A DNA stretch of 64,000 nt, taken from Ephydatia muelleri (Eukaryota > Porifera > Demospongiae > Spongillida > Spongillidae). The stretch spans positions 8,477,662-8,541,661 of the forward strand of contig JABACO010000003.1 of NCBI GenBank assembly GCA_013339895.1, read 5' to 3'. Shown here one piece after another: positions 21,218 through 31,989 of this stretch (the stretch's first letter is position 1; each line of letters begins with the position of its first letter). A program made the position numbers and the translations under genes. Below the pieces are notes generated by a model. It was given only the letters and a program-made list of their open reading frames with translations, searched no databases and was not told where the DNA came from.

Positions 21218-24200
21218 ATGCTTCGCTGCAAGCTTTGCGTAGATCCCGTCTTGTGTTCCAAAAACAGGAGGCAGCTTGCTAGCCTATCATCAAAAAATTG
21301 CAGAGCAGTACTGACGGATTTAGCTTGCGAATGTGGGCAATCAAAAAGCAATGTTGCAAAGGACTACGGAGAAGGCTATGTGTGCAAAAAGTGCTTCAAC
21401 GCAATTGCCAAGTACTCAGCCCTTCAAGAGGAAGTCCAGAACCGTAAACGTGAGCTGCTGTCAAAGTTGTCTCGTCACGTGGGTTCATCGGCTACGCATG
21501 AAACGCAAGGCACAAAGCGATCGGCCGATACTGTTCCTCACGCCGCACATGCTGTCAAAGTAGGTCCGGATTAGGCTATTTGTTAACTCAGGTAATATTT
21601 CCTCTCTATATAGGTTGTTGTTACGTATCAAGATTATGAAAAGAAGTACAATCTGTCTCCAACAAGAGAACCAATTGGGAAGTGCTTAGGTCGTAACGCG
21701 AAGCGGGCATTTGCGAAGCATTCATTGGAGTCTCCAGCACTGCTCGAACATTTCCTGCTTCGAATCAATAAGATCATTCGTAAAGAGATGAGTCAGGTTC
21801 TTCGTGGTACTGCATACAACATTAAAAAAGCTCAACGAGAAACCATGACAGCCCTCTCGTGGGCGAACGAATACCGTACATTACGACAGAAAGCACCAGT
21901 TCTTGTACGATTTCTTGATGCTTGCATTCCAAAAGAGAGTTCAAGAAGACAATGTACCATCATGACTTGTATTGGAGTTTTGGCCAAGTCTCATTGTAGA
22001 AATACGCTTCTTCATGCTTTCATATCACTGGTTCTCAGTTATGGACATGCAGGAAAGCTGGTATGTGCATTGGGTGTTATTGATTTTACTAGTTATTTCA
22101 AGCTTTTTATGGTTCATACTATACTTATAGGTGTATTCAAGGCTCCAGAAACTTGGCTTATGTCTCTCTGACAGCAGCACACGAGCACTGCTAGACATCC
22201 TAGGAACTGACCATGATAAAGTTGTTAAGAACTGGGTTTCAGAACTATCTTTACCAACCAATCAGGTAAGTACTAGCTCATGTAAGGGTTTCAGCATGTA
22301 AATAAACTTGATGGCAATCTATCAACAGGGTATTATGTCATTTGCTCCAGCAACATTATTTGATTCAGAGGACACATCCAATTCTACTTCTAGCTTATCC
22401 ACAGTATTCAACGAACAGTCACAGTCTAATTCTTTTCGTGCATCAACTCCAGTCTCATTAGTTCCCTCATCACCACCACCACCACCACAACTGGCATCAT
22501 CATCCTCATCATCATCATCGTTTTGTGACAGCACTTCCCCTGTGGGTCCAGGTGACTTTTCTCTAGTCACTGCTGAGTCTTCACCCTCCTGTGACACTCA
22601 TACTAGCACCAGTGATGAAGATACTGCTCCTTTAGCTGCAACAGGTATGATATCATTTGTAGTTAAATTTAAAAGATATGCATAACTGCTCGTCTTCATG
22701 CACTATTAGAGCAAAACAGTCCTCAAGATGGTTCCCCAGTTCTTGATTGCGGTGAATGGAATGGATTTAAGCTCATTGGTGACAATATTGATAAGAACAT
22801 AAAACCCCGAGACATGAGGATCAACAACCAAACAAAATCTTTGCACTATTTCCATGCCTTTGCAGTGAAGGACAGGATAAATTTCAGTGACATCACTAAC
22901 AATGCTGAACTGGTTTTTCCAGATGACATAGACTACAGTGTTTTCTATCCAAATGATGATGATGATGCGCAGTTGGTTTCTAACTTTCAAACACTTGTGA
23001 CCAGAATATTTGTTGAACATATTCCTCATCTTCAACATTTGTTTGGCAAAGTTACACATAACATCCAACACAAGTATTCAAAGAACATGAGTATTAAATC
23101 AACTGTGGTATGTCCTTCCCATCTCTGCCTGTGCATTTTAGGTTTAGTATATCTTTGTTAATTTTATTAAACAGGTCCCATTAGGAGTCATTCTTAAGAA
23201 TGAGAATATCTTAAATGATATGGTCGATATTTTGGATGTACTTCATCAATATGTACCCAAGACCACCACCACCCAGACCTACAATACTTGTGCAGAGGAT
23301 GGAAGCACGAGAACAACTGAGGTCCACATTGATCACATCAACCCTGTTCTCATAGGTGGAGATCAGCTGACAGTGGCAAGGGTTCGAGGTAGTCAGGATG
23401 CTCTCCTAAACTCTGAGAGTGGTATGCAGCGTGTTCAGGGACTTATACCAGTCATAGAAGACTGGCATACCAAGATGTGCTATATGCAGGTATACTGCCC
23501 ATGTTGATCATGTCTTTGATACCAGACTAGACACTAGACTGTACACATGGTAATGTCCCCACCTAAGAGCATCTGCTCAGCAGCATGCACATGATTTGAA
23601 GCATTGTTTAAGGCTTATTAATGCTGTATGAATGCTCATTCCGTGCTAATGCATACATGTACTCCCTATAATGCTGTAGCATATCGCTAACTGAGTTCCC
23701 TCGACCCCTGTCATGCATCTATACTAATTGACGGATAACAGTTTTGCCCAAAAGGGTTCAGGCGGCAACCTGGTGACAGGGTGTACCCATCAGGCCAAAT
23801 CTGGGACCAAGGTAGCGCTGGCTTGCCTTGGGTGCGACCAGACGTGCCACTACCATGACGTGGTCATGGTGAGTGGTAGGCCCTCCCCGCTGACCGACCT
23901 GGGACCAAGGTAGCGCTGGCTTGCCTTGGGTGCGTCTAGGTGTGCCACACCATGACGCGGTCATGGGTTTGACGTGGTTGGTCAGGGTAGAAGCCCGAAG
24001 GGTGCCGCCTGCCATTGATGTATGACATGAAAATCAGTGTACAAGGTACAATCAATGCACAAGCGGAGTGGTGGGTGGGTCAGCAATATTCAGGTGGTCC
24101 ATAGGCAGGCTATGAGACTGAATGGCTGCTTTCCCAAGAACACCATTTATATATACATACAATACATTGTTTACTCCCTAAACAAAATCACTTATTACTC

Positions 24201-25291
24201 CCTCTGTCCTCTGTCCCTCCCCTCCCCCAAGTATTAGAATGTGTAAATAAGTCACTTCAATGAATTCACATTGGCACATTTTTTGCACTTGTTCTGTTAA
24301 TTGGCTACCTAGGTGGTGTGGAAGAGGCTGTACAACACCAGTTCTGGAGTGGATAAGGGAACCTTATTCCAACTGAGGAACCTTATAAACAGACGGAATG
24401 TTGTGTCTGACGTGAGTAAGGACACTGCTGCCTGCGAGGAGTTTATAGAGCTCATCACTGTAGCACACATACTGTCAGCTGCAGTTCATATCACTGGTGT
24501 TCCAGACTTAGAAGGGCTATCAAAAAAGATCTTATCCAGTGAAAATCATTTTGCAGCTGTCAGCTCTATTGCTAAGACTTTGTGCTCTGATGTGGTCACC
24601 CTATCATTTGCTGCAAAGCCATCTACAGGTTCAGCCGACTGTGTTATGGAGTATGCCAAAGAAACTTTGTCACTAGGGTTGCTTCTTTTGGAGTTCAATG
24701 ACGCCATTAGAGAAGGGGATGGTTGCAGAGTGTTGCGGTGCTGGAAGTTCCTATTCCTTTTTTTTCGTGCCGCAGGGCACAAAAATTATTGTATTGAAGC
24801 GTTCCACTTACTCATGCAGTACTACTACACACTAACACCTCGATGTGCTGAGCAAATGCTGTGGGGGGCGCTTTGTCAATAGTGTAGGTGGACCAGGTCA
24901 CAATATTTCAGGAGACTTGCACATGGAACACCTAAATAGGATCCTGAAAGATACTGTGAGTCATCTTGGTGCCAACAAGACCCCAAAATCCATAGTAAGG
25001 GCTGCTAAAGCATTGGGTTCTTTGAAAGATATTTTAGCAGAATTCGACAAGATAACTGGTGTATGGTTTACAAGCAAGCATTGTAGAAGATCAGAGAAAG
25101 AAGATCTTCTGAAAATAGTTGCAGAATTAAATCAAAATGAAGTGTTCCACTATCAACCAGGAAGAAAGCATCTGCTATTTCCTTCCATGAAATGCAATGG
25201 TATGCTAATGTGTATAGATAGACCAAAGCTGACGTCTTGGATGTCAGTAAAGGCGGAGAACATCCTTCGCCAAACACCTTTTACTCATTAG
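21218..25291 (+). CDS. DUF6589-type protein, probable Academ transposase
   Basis: Exons at 21218-21559, 21614-22060, 22131-22265, 22329-22644, 22710-23107, 23175-23489 and 24313-25291, with GT-AG ends and consistent phases; about 977 aa. The N-terminus (MLRCKLC...GYVCKKC) looks like a zinc-binding domain. Exon 4 is serine/proline-rich. Signature blocks: GDNIDKNIKPRDMR...SLHYFHAFAV, HIDHINPVLIGGDQLTVARV, EDWHTKM, and GPGHNISGDLHMEHLNR. The aspartates of GDN and GGDQ and the glutamate of HMEH are my candidates for a DDE triad (inference). One break: a run of six G near 24861-24866 puts the last block one frame out. Intron 6 (823 bases) carries an inserted repeat. The first in-frame ATG is 21218. 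Confidence 0.8.
23749..24013. repeat. Short repeat insertion inside intron 6 of the DUF6589 gene
   Basis: Begins CCAAAAGGGTTCAGGCGGCA and ends GGTGCCGCCTGCC, with a nearly exact internal duplication of a 33-base segment containing GGGACCAAGGTAGCGCTGGC. GC-rich and unlike its surroundings; probably a small non-autonomous element. Confidence 0.55.
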
Positions 25292-25347
25292 ATTATGAGT
25301 GCATCTGTATACATGCATGTAATCCTCATTCTGACATAGTGAAATAG

Positions 25348-26780
25348 TTACATTGGAAATGAATTACAATTACATTTATCACAATGAAAGTTACGAGAAC
25401 ACACATCACAGCAACTGCAGTCATTATTACTATCATACGTGCAGTCAAAGTATGACATTAGTCTAGCTCTTCTGCACACATCGTTTCCAGTGCAGTACGA
25501 TTGCATGTCTTTGGTACAATATGTTCTGAAGTCAGCCTTTTTCCAAAAAAGTACAGCTTGTGCTGGCTGACTGTTTCTGCCTGCCCGTCCGCATTCCTGC
25601 ACATAGCTTTCAATATCAGAAGGTGACCCCCAGTGAATGACCTGGCATACATCTGTACAGTCTACACCCATGCCAAAAGCATTGGTACAGATAACAATTC
25701 TTAGTGGAGCATGTCTTTTCTGCAAGGAAGCTATAATAGACTCCTTAACAGAATTGCGTGTTACACTGGTGAACATGTCTACCAGACGAAACATCGCAAT
25801 ATTAGGTGCTCCTGGTGGTTCTGTAAACTCATATTTCATTGCAGAAAGGAAGAAACGATACAACTGTGAGCAGTGTTCTACCTTCCTGCAATAGATAATG
25901 ACTCGCGGCATTTGGCACCTTGTTGAGCACAATGTATTCAACAGTGGTGAAAATACCTCTTCTATGTTCCCCTTCTCTCTTACTGCATAGCATATGTTGG
26001 GCTTATCAGGTGAAGCAGACACTATAGTGGGGCTATTCATCCCTAAAATTTTTACAACAGTGTCTCTTGTTGCAACAGTTGCAGTAGCTGTGAGTGCCAT
26101 CACGTGAACATGCGAAGGGATAAGACTTCTCACTGCCCCAAGGTATTTGAACTCTTGCCTGAAGTAGTCACCCCTAAGGGAAAAATAATGGCTTTAGATG
26201 CATGCCCTTTTGCTTGCATTATATTGTACTGACCATTTTGCTACACAGTGGGCCTCATCTACTACAAAAGCTACCAGATTTTCCTTGTAAACTGGTGTTG
26301 TGAGCATATCCCTCCATAGAGTATTGAGCATCAAAAGCTCCGGACCTATGTAAAGGACTTGAACTTCGCCTCTTAAAATCCTCTCCTGCTGAGCACGATC
26401 ATTCATTTCACTGCTAAGATAGGCCGCCGATAACCCTTTAGAGTTAAGAGTAGCAACCTACAGTAAAGAACCAAACTGTGCATGCACCGTTCATTACAGA
26501 ACATCGAGCGTACCTGGTCCTTCATTAAGGCTATCAGTGGCGATACAACAATCACTATGCTGCTGTCACGTTGGTAAAGGCAGTCAAAGGCGAACGGAAG
26601 AACTGTGAAACAGAGCGACTTTCCACTTCCAGTCGGCAAAATAACGAATATGTCATTCCCTTCCATGAAACTTTTGATCGCATTCAACTGATTCAGACGG
26701 ATGGAAGCGTAGCCCAGCCTTTGACCAGACTGCAAGATTATAGAGTCAAGATTAACGTCTGCCACAGAGCTAGAGGACAT
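25348..26780 (-). CDS. RecQ-like helicase of the Academ-type element
   Basis: Three exons, 26780-26514, 26457-26234 and 26173-25348, give 438 aa with no break; start ATG 26778-26780 (MSSSSVADVN). Superfamily 2 motifs in order: ILPTGSGKSLC (Walker A), VSPLIALMKDQV (Ia), VVDEAHCVAKW (II), ALTATAT (III), IIYCRKVEHC (IV), CTNAFGMGVD (V), QECGRAGR (VI). The tail has a cysteine cluster (YFDC...CSCCDVC) like the RecQ zinc site. No winged-helix or HRDC domain. It lies inside the transposon and runs against the DUF6589 gene, so it is element cargo, presumably for DNA unwinding during transposition. Confidence 0.88.
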
Positions 26781-26999
26781 ATGTACAGGGTATCTACAGG
26801 TATGCGTAATTGCTTTTGTCAAATAATTAATATTATGTATTACCATCTGACGTCACGGAGCACTTCATTCTGATTGTGCGCCTAAAATCAGGCGCACGTA
26901 GAACGACTTTTGTTGGGCATTTCGCCAGACCCTCTTTCCACGTAGCGGTGATGTAATCCATCCGTAGCTGTGGGAATCAGGGTCTGGGTACGAGACTAG

Positions 27000-27006
27000 T
27001 TCCTAT
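27000..27006. repeat. Target site duplication, right copy (Academ-type)
   Basis: TTCCTAT, identical to 21004-21010. Confidence 0.88.
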
Positions 27007-27037
27007 CGCAGTTTAATACTTTGGCTAGTGAAGTTAA

Positions 27038-27457
27038 ATGCCTTCGCGTAATCGAAAGAAGAGATCTAAGCAACGAGCAGAATACCTTCAAAAGCAAGAC
27101 GATATTTTATCACAACAAAACAAGGCTAAAGCCCGAGCGCGCTACAAGGCCGATCCCGAAAAGAAGGCCTTTGTACGCGACAGCTACAAGGCCGATCCCG
27201 AAAAGAAGAAGTCCTTTGTACGCGACAGCTACAAGGCCGATCCCGAAAAGAAGAAGGCCTCTGTACGCGACAGCTACAAGGCCGATCCCGAAAAGAAGAA
27301 GGCCTCTGTACGCGACAGCCACAACGCAGATATTGAATCTAAGCAATCTGCTAAAAGGCAGCGATATCAAGAGGACGTCGAGGAGAACCGCGCTGCTAAA
27401 AGGCCGAAATACGAGGACAATTCAGCTGCCATTAAGGCATCTGAAAGGAATCGGTAA
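27038..27457 (+). CDS. Basic repeat protein of rolling-circle-like element, copy B
   Basis: 139 aa, the orthologous frame of copy A: same start (MPSRNRKKRSKQRAEYLQ) and end (AAIKASERNR), but four KADPEKK-type units instead of three, one lacking a lysine, and two RQRYQED-type units instead of three. Repeat number differs while the frame is kept, which argues for past selection on the protein or recent divergence of the copies. Starts 39 bp after the end of the Academ element, so that insertion now separates it from its upstream DNA. Confidence 0.58.
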   Translation: MPSRNRKKRSKQRAEYLQKQDDILSQQNKAKARARYKADPEKKAFVRDSYKADPEKKKSFVRDSYKADPEKKKASVRDSYKADPEKKKASVRDSHNADIESKQSAKRQRYQEDVEENRAAKRPKYEDNSAAIKASERNR

Positions 27458-27852
27458 TGGAATGACCCCGCTGTCCGATTGGCTAAACGTGCTGCCGAGA
27501 GGAAGCGGTATCGCAGGGGTCACCGAACTACCACTACCACCCAAAGGTATGTGATGGCATGTTGTATTGCACTAGCATTAAAAAGCTATAGGAAGATGTG
27601 CATGCAACATGTGTACAGCACGCATGTAAGGAAGGGATCTGCACAAAACCATTCACTTCACATGTACAGCATGCATGGTGACCCAACTGTTGTGTACAGT
27701 ACATGTAGTCCTTTCTCCTTTGTGACCTGTCTATTGAATATTGGGGGTGTCATCCTTAATCTGATGTACAAAAAGGCTTCCTTATCTGATGTACTACGGC
27801 TGCAACTGTGTATGAGCACTGAAACCATATCCTTCTCCCATATAGCTACTCC

Positions 27853-28374
27853 TTGTATGAACCCAAATCTCATGCACTAATGGAGTATAATGGTGGACTT
27901 GAAAAAGCAATTCTTAGGGATAGTGAGCTTCTAAGTGAAGTAAATGATGCCTTTTGTAAGTCTCATCCATTGCTAGCTCAAAAGGTTGTTACAAGATCTG
28001 CGAGTGCAGCAGTAAGTAAGATTGGTGCAGATGCATTAGTCGGAGGACGAAGTACATCCTCCAACTCCTCTTCCCTTTACGCAGCCACCGCTGCTAGATA
28101 CATTGCTGCCCCCCTACTGTCCGTCGCCAGCAGCAACTGCAGCACTGCCCCTGCCGAGCAGAGCTGCCCCCACCGCTGCCCCACCGCCAACAGCAGAGCT
28201 GCCCCCACCTCCAGCAGCAGAAGCAGGAGCACCGCCGCTACCTGCACCAGCCCCACCACCGGCACCAGTATTGGCACCAGTGCCCCCACCACCACTTTGC
28301 CTGCTGCCACCCTGGCCGCTGCCACCACCACCCGCATGGCTCCCATGGCCAGAACCAGGCCGCCGCGGCCATAG
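27853..28374 (+). other. Open frame of copy B, coding status uncertain
   Basis: The first 60 codons (HALMEYNGGLEKAILRDSEL... AFCKSHPLLAQKVV) have ordinary composition and may be a protein remnant; the rest is the GC-rich trinucleotide tract. Copy A has no counterpart of the first part. Confidence 0.3.
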
Positions 28375-28539
28375 AAGAGGCTGGGGGAGACAAAGAGGAC
28401 AAGGCGGAACCGTACAGAACATTAAGAACTCATATACATATAATTTCTATTATTAAATTTTTTAACTTCCCTCCCTTCAAAAATTAAAATTAATTTGTGA
28501 CCACTTATAAAGACGCCAGAGGAAAAAACTTATGAAACA

Positions 28540-28831
28540 AGTAAATAAAAACATTCTCTAAAGAGAAAGTTGTTGTTATATAGGATTGACCAATGGTGGT
28601 GTAAAAAGCACAGAAACAAGAGTGACAGAAATTTGACTGGAAAATTGAAATAGGCCTATATTTAGCACACTAACGTTGTAACAGTACGTGCCTGAGTAAT
28701 GGGCTAAATATAGGCCTATTTCAATTTTCCAGTCAAATTTCTGTCACTCTTGTTTCTGTGCTTTTTACACCACCATTGGTCAATCCTATATACCAACAAC
28801 TTTCTCTTTAGAGAATGTTTTTATTTACTTG
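28540..28831. repeat. Terminal palindrome of copy B
   Basis: About 292 bp with the same sequence as 14588-14881, except that the centre reads in the opposite direction. Confidence 0.9.
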
Positions 28832-29110
28832 TTAGGAAGAATCTTTTTAGCTGATGCTGATGTAACCTGTTGGGTTGATCTGTACCCTGGGCAAGAATGG
28901 GTTAAATATCTCTAGCTGCTAGTCAGTTGTGTCATGTGGGTGTGGTCTATACCCTGGGAAAGATTGGCTATCTAGTTGAGTTGCCTGGGTGTGGCCTGTG
29001 CCCAGGGCAAGAATGGGTTAATGCTTTAAATCTCTCAAGCTGCATGCTGGTCAGTTGGTCTGGGCAAGAATGAGCCACTAGTCGTTTTAATGTCTGGGTG
29101 TGGTCTGTAC
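28832..29110. repeat. Minisatellite, continuation
   Basis: Same unit as 19930-20290 (TACCCTGGGCAAGAATGGGT). Confidence 0.8.
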
Positions 29111-29116
29111 ACACGT

Positions 29117-29177
<61 letters not shown>
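29117..29177. repeat. (AC)n microsatellite
   Basis: About 60 bases of AC, followed by CTCCCAGCTCTTTTTCCTGG, the word that also follows the array at 20487. Confidence 0.95.
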
Positions 29178-29180
<3 letters not shown>

Positions 29181-29724
29181 TCCCAGCTCTTTTTCCTGGG
29201 GTATTTTATTTATATCCAAAGCCTATGTACATATGTGGTTGTGTATTTGTCTGATCCAGCTGCCTACATGTACCTTCATCTGATTGTGGATACTTGTATT
29301 TGTGTTTGAGGTCTCTATTTTTTATTACAGGGATAAATCCCAGCTTGCTAGGTGATGAAGAGAAGCTTATTGTGACCACCCAAATATTGTACTGACACCT
29401 GTGACACCAGCTAACGATCCTTTCCTCTTGCTTTCGTTCTGGATCCGCTTTGTCATCGACATCATCACTGGTGAGACTAGAAAGTTCTTCAGCTCTGAGT
29501 TCCTTTTTCGCCATGATAACGTCTATAGCTGCTGTACTGTGCAAATGATATAAGAATGATATAGTATTTAATTTGTGCGCATAGATGCCGCGCAGAGGTA
29601 GTCTCGGCCCCACACCTAGCGGATCCCGCGGACGCAGCTAGCTAGGATTACATCACCGCTAAGTGTACTGTAGTACGCGCGTAATGGCTTATCCAGTCGA
29701 GAGAATCGTAACGTCAAGACGAAA

Positions 29725-29871
29725 GGTATAAAGTAATGAAAACTCCATCATTAATCCGTACCAAGGGTGCTCAAAGGGAATTTCTAGTACTGTGGAAAGG
29801 ATGGCCCCTCGAGGATGCTTCGTGGGTGAATCAGAAAGACGTTACACCGTATATACGTTATGTATCTTAAG
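29725..29871 (+). mobile_element. Chromodomain fragment, probable LTR-retroelement fossil
   Basis: Reads REFLVLWKGWPLEDASWV followed by VTPYIRYVS and a stop: the WKGW...ASW pattern of chromodomains at the end of chromovirus-type Ty3/gypsy polyproteins. Only this tail is seen. The DNA around 29635-29665 (GGATTACATCACCGCT) also resembles part of the Academ ends. Confidence 0.5.
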
Positions 29872-30740
29872 TATGATAATCTTATAACTTCCCTGTGGGG
29901 GGATTTTTGTTCTAAGGTTTGTTGTGCCCTATCACAGCTGCTCCTCATGAGACAAGACGCTGCAATGAATATAATGTGGTCATATTGTGCATAGATCAGC
30001 AGCTGGCATACTGAACTGACCTTTAGCTGAAATGCACAATGCACAATGCACGGCTGAACTCAACAATAGCGCAACCACGAAGCTTGGGGTCTTTTTTTTT
30101 TTTTTTTTTTTCAAGCTATGGGAATCATTTATTCTTTTGTACTGTTGGGGTTCGTTTTGAACGCAGTAAAATGGATCAATCGTGAACTACAGGACGCTGT
30201 GGGGAGCCTGACACGTAAAGTAAATGAGATCAGAAGTAATATTGAAAGCAGCCCCGCCCCCCAGAGGCCTAAGCAACGAGGGTTCCTGGTGCGTGACTTC
30301 ACATCCTTAGCTTCTCATATCTGAGATCTGCATGGATTCTTGCTTTCCACCTTTTGTGTCAATAGCAGCAGAATGTTTGGTGTACTGCCTAGTATATGTT
30401 TATAGTATACAGAAGATTGGGTTGCAAAGTTATTCTCCAAAAGTGATTCTGCAATGAATATGAATAACTCTATACATACATCAAAACATGCAGCAGCTGG
30501 CTTATGGATATGTTAGTGGAGTTTGTTTAAGCTCTCTCAAGGCTGCACAGTTAATACTTTAAAGCTTCTCACATTTGAGATCTGGTTTCCTGTATCCCTC
30601 CTTCATGCCAATATTCTGCAGAACGTTTGGTGTACTGCCTCTTCTCTCTTGCATATTTTTGCAGTAACTCCAGCCTGTGATCGACCATCATAATTTCTGC
30701 AGGAGCATCCCAATGATTGCTTGAAAAATAGTTGCATTTG
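29872..30740. other. No recognisable gene; poly-T tract
   Basis: A run of 20 T lies at about 30091-30111. A short frame at 30118-30324 (MGIIYSFVLLGFVLNAVKW) is not recognisable. Confidence 0.4.
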
Positions 30741-30743
30741 GAC

Positions 30744-31805
30744 TCATCGTTGTGGTTCTCGACACCTACATAAAGAATGTACAGGTACTGTACGGATGGA
30801 TGACAACATCAAGTTACCTTGGCAAGAGAAATGTTTAATGTTTCCAAACCGTCGTATGGCATCGGGTACATGGTAAACCATTGCATGCATGTAAGGTGTC
30901 ATAAATTTCTTTTGGCGTCCATCACTTTTGATCTTCAGAAAGAGTTCAACCCATCTCTTACCCTGAAATGATGCTGAACTGGTCACAAGGATTTTATCTG
31001 TATGAATGTACCTTCAAGTGTATGTCGTCTGCAGCATTTGGTGGAAGTGTTTCACTAGATATCAGGTTGTATAAAACTTCAAAATCCTTATAGGAATAAA
31101 ACAACATTATTATGATTGTATGCTTAAGTACTGAACCTTCCACAGCTTCACTACATCATGCAGAACAGCATTTGGTAGGGGAATAGAAGGAAGTAGCTAT
31201 AGTGTACAGAAAGGATAGGCAAAATGGGCACACATGAATTGTATAAGGCATATTTTACCTTCAAAACCTTTTTTTTGCTTCCCCAGTTCAATGGTTTCCA
31301 TGCATTCAACTTTTCCATCAATTGATTCAGATTCCCAAATATTGAATGTGACTCCACAGCATGCCACAAGCTACTATATGTGTCCATGTGACATTTTGAT
31401 CAGATTTCTTAACATAAGTCTCAAAAAAAGATGCAGCTCATCTATCATCATATGATTCAGTGGAATGTTGGTTAATGGACGATTACTTGATCCCTGATGG
31501 ACAGCAGCAGTCCTGCCATGAGAGGCCAAACCATGTCTGTGTAGAAAATTGTAATTTTTAAGAACTGATACTGAAACATACATGCAAGTAAAGTCAACTA
31601 GGATCATAGAGCTCACGTAAATTCTATCATGCCTAGAGGCTGGAGCTGTTGCCAAACAAGCAAGTACAGCCACCCACAATGTTACACTAGTGGCTACATG
31701 CAGGTATCGAGACTGCTGATGTAGACAGAGTTCAAAACTTCTACCCGCATTCCTTAAAGAACGTAAAGCAAGGTGATCAATGTCTATCTGTTGCATGCCA
31801 TTCAA
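30744..31805 (-). pseudogene. Fragmented gene of unknown, element-like family
   Basis: Minus-strand pieces at 31374-31805, 31151-31387 and 30744-30986. The last contains TPYMHAMVYHVPDAIRRFGN and then IKHFSCQGN, resembling a block (HvP..i..yG.lk.FS.QG) that recurs in unnamed multi-exon invertebrate proteins, many of them mobile-element encoded. I could not connect the pieces with confidence. Confidence 0.35.
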
Positions 31806-31989
31806 GGAGGGAGCTTAAATTGCCTCAGAAATGGGACCATAAAGGATGATGAATGATTTGCGTAATTAAGTGCAGTGTTTTAATAATCGGATATAATTGT
31901 TGTGCGCATGCAGTATTTGAGGATACGAATGCTACTTCACAAAATGGTAGCATTACAAATGCTTAATTTCAACAAAGCACATGAATCAG

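Larger units (their letters stand above)
21011..26999. mobile_element. Academ-type DNA transposon with helicase
   Basis: 5989 bp with inverted ends of about 100 bp: CTAGTCTCGTACCCAGACCC at 21011-21030 and its complement at 26980-26999. Each inverted end itself contains an inner palindrome (CCAGACCCT...AGGGTCTGG). Two genes converge: a DUF6589-type gene (+) and a RecQ-like helicase (-), with 56 bases between their stops. This matches the helicase-bearing Academ lineage (AcademH) known from animals and fungi. The long clean ends, exact duplication and intact helicase gene point to recent activity. Confidence 0.82.
20522..28831 (+). mobile_element. Rolling-circle-like element, copy B (carries a nested Academ element)
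   Basis: Same ends as copy A: it begins TCTGAACCTGCGGC at 20522 and ends TTTATTTACTTG at 28831. The flanks are GGGTGTATA and TTAGGAAGAATC; the paralogous minisatellite unit at 19950-19962 reads GGTGCACA/TTAGGAAG, so it inserted between A and T with no duplication. Without the Academ insertion (21011-26999 plus the duplicated 7 bases) it is about 2.3 kb. Copies A and B are in opposite orientation. Confidence 0.72.

Noticed and set aside
23749-24013. tRNA-derived SINE
   Set aside because: No A-box/B-box pair or poly-A tail; inverted GGCGGCA/TGCCGCC ends fit a small DNA element better.
25348-26780. RecQ helicase as a host DNA-repair gene
   Set aside because: It lies within the inverted ends and target duplication of a transposon, and it lacks the winged-helix and HRDC domains of host RecQ proteins.
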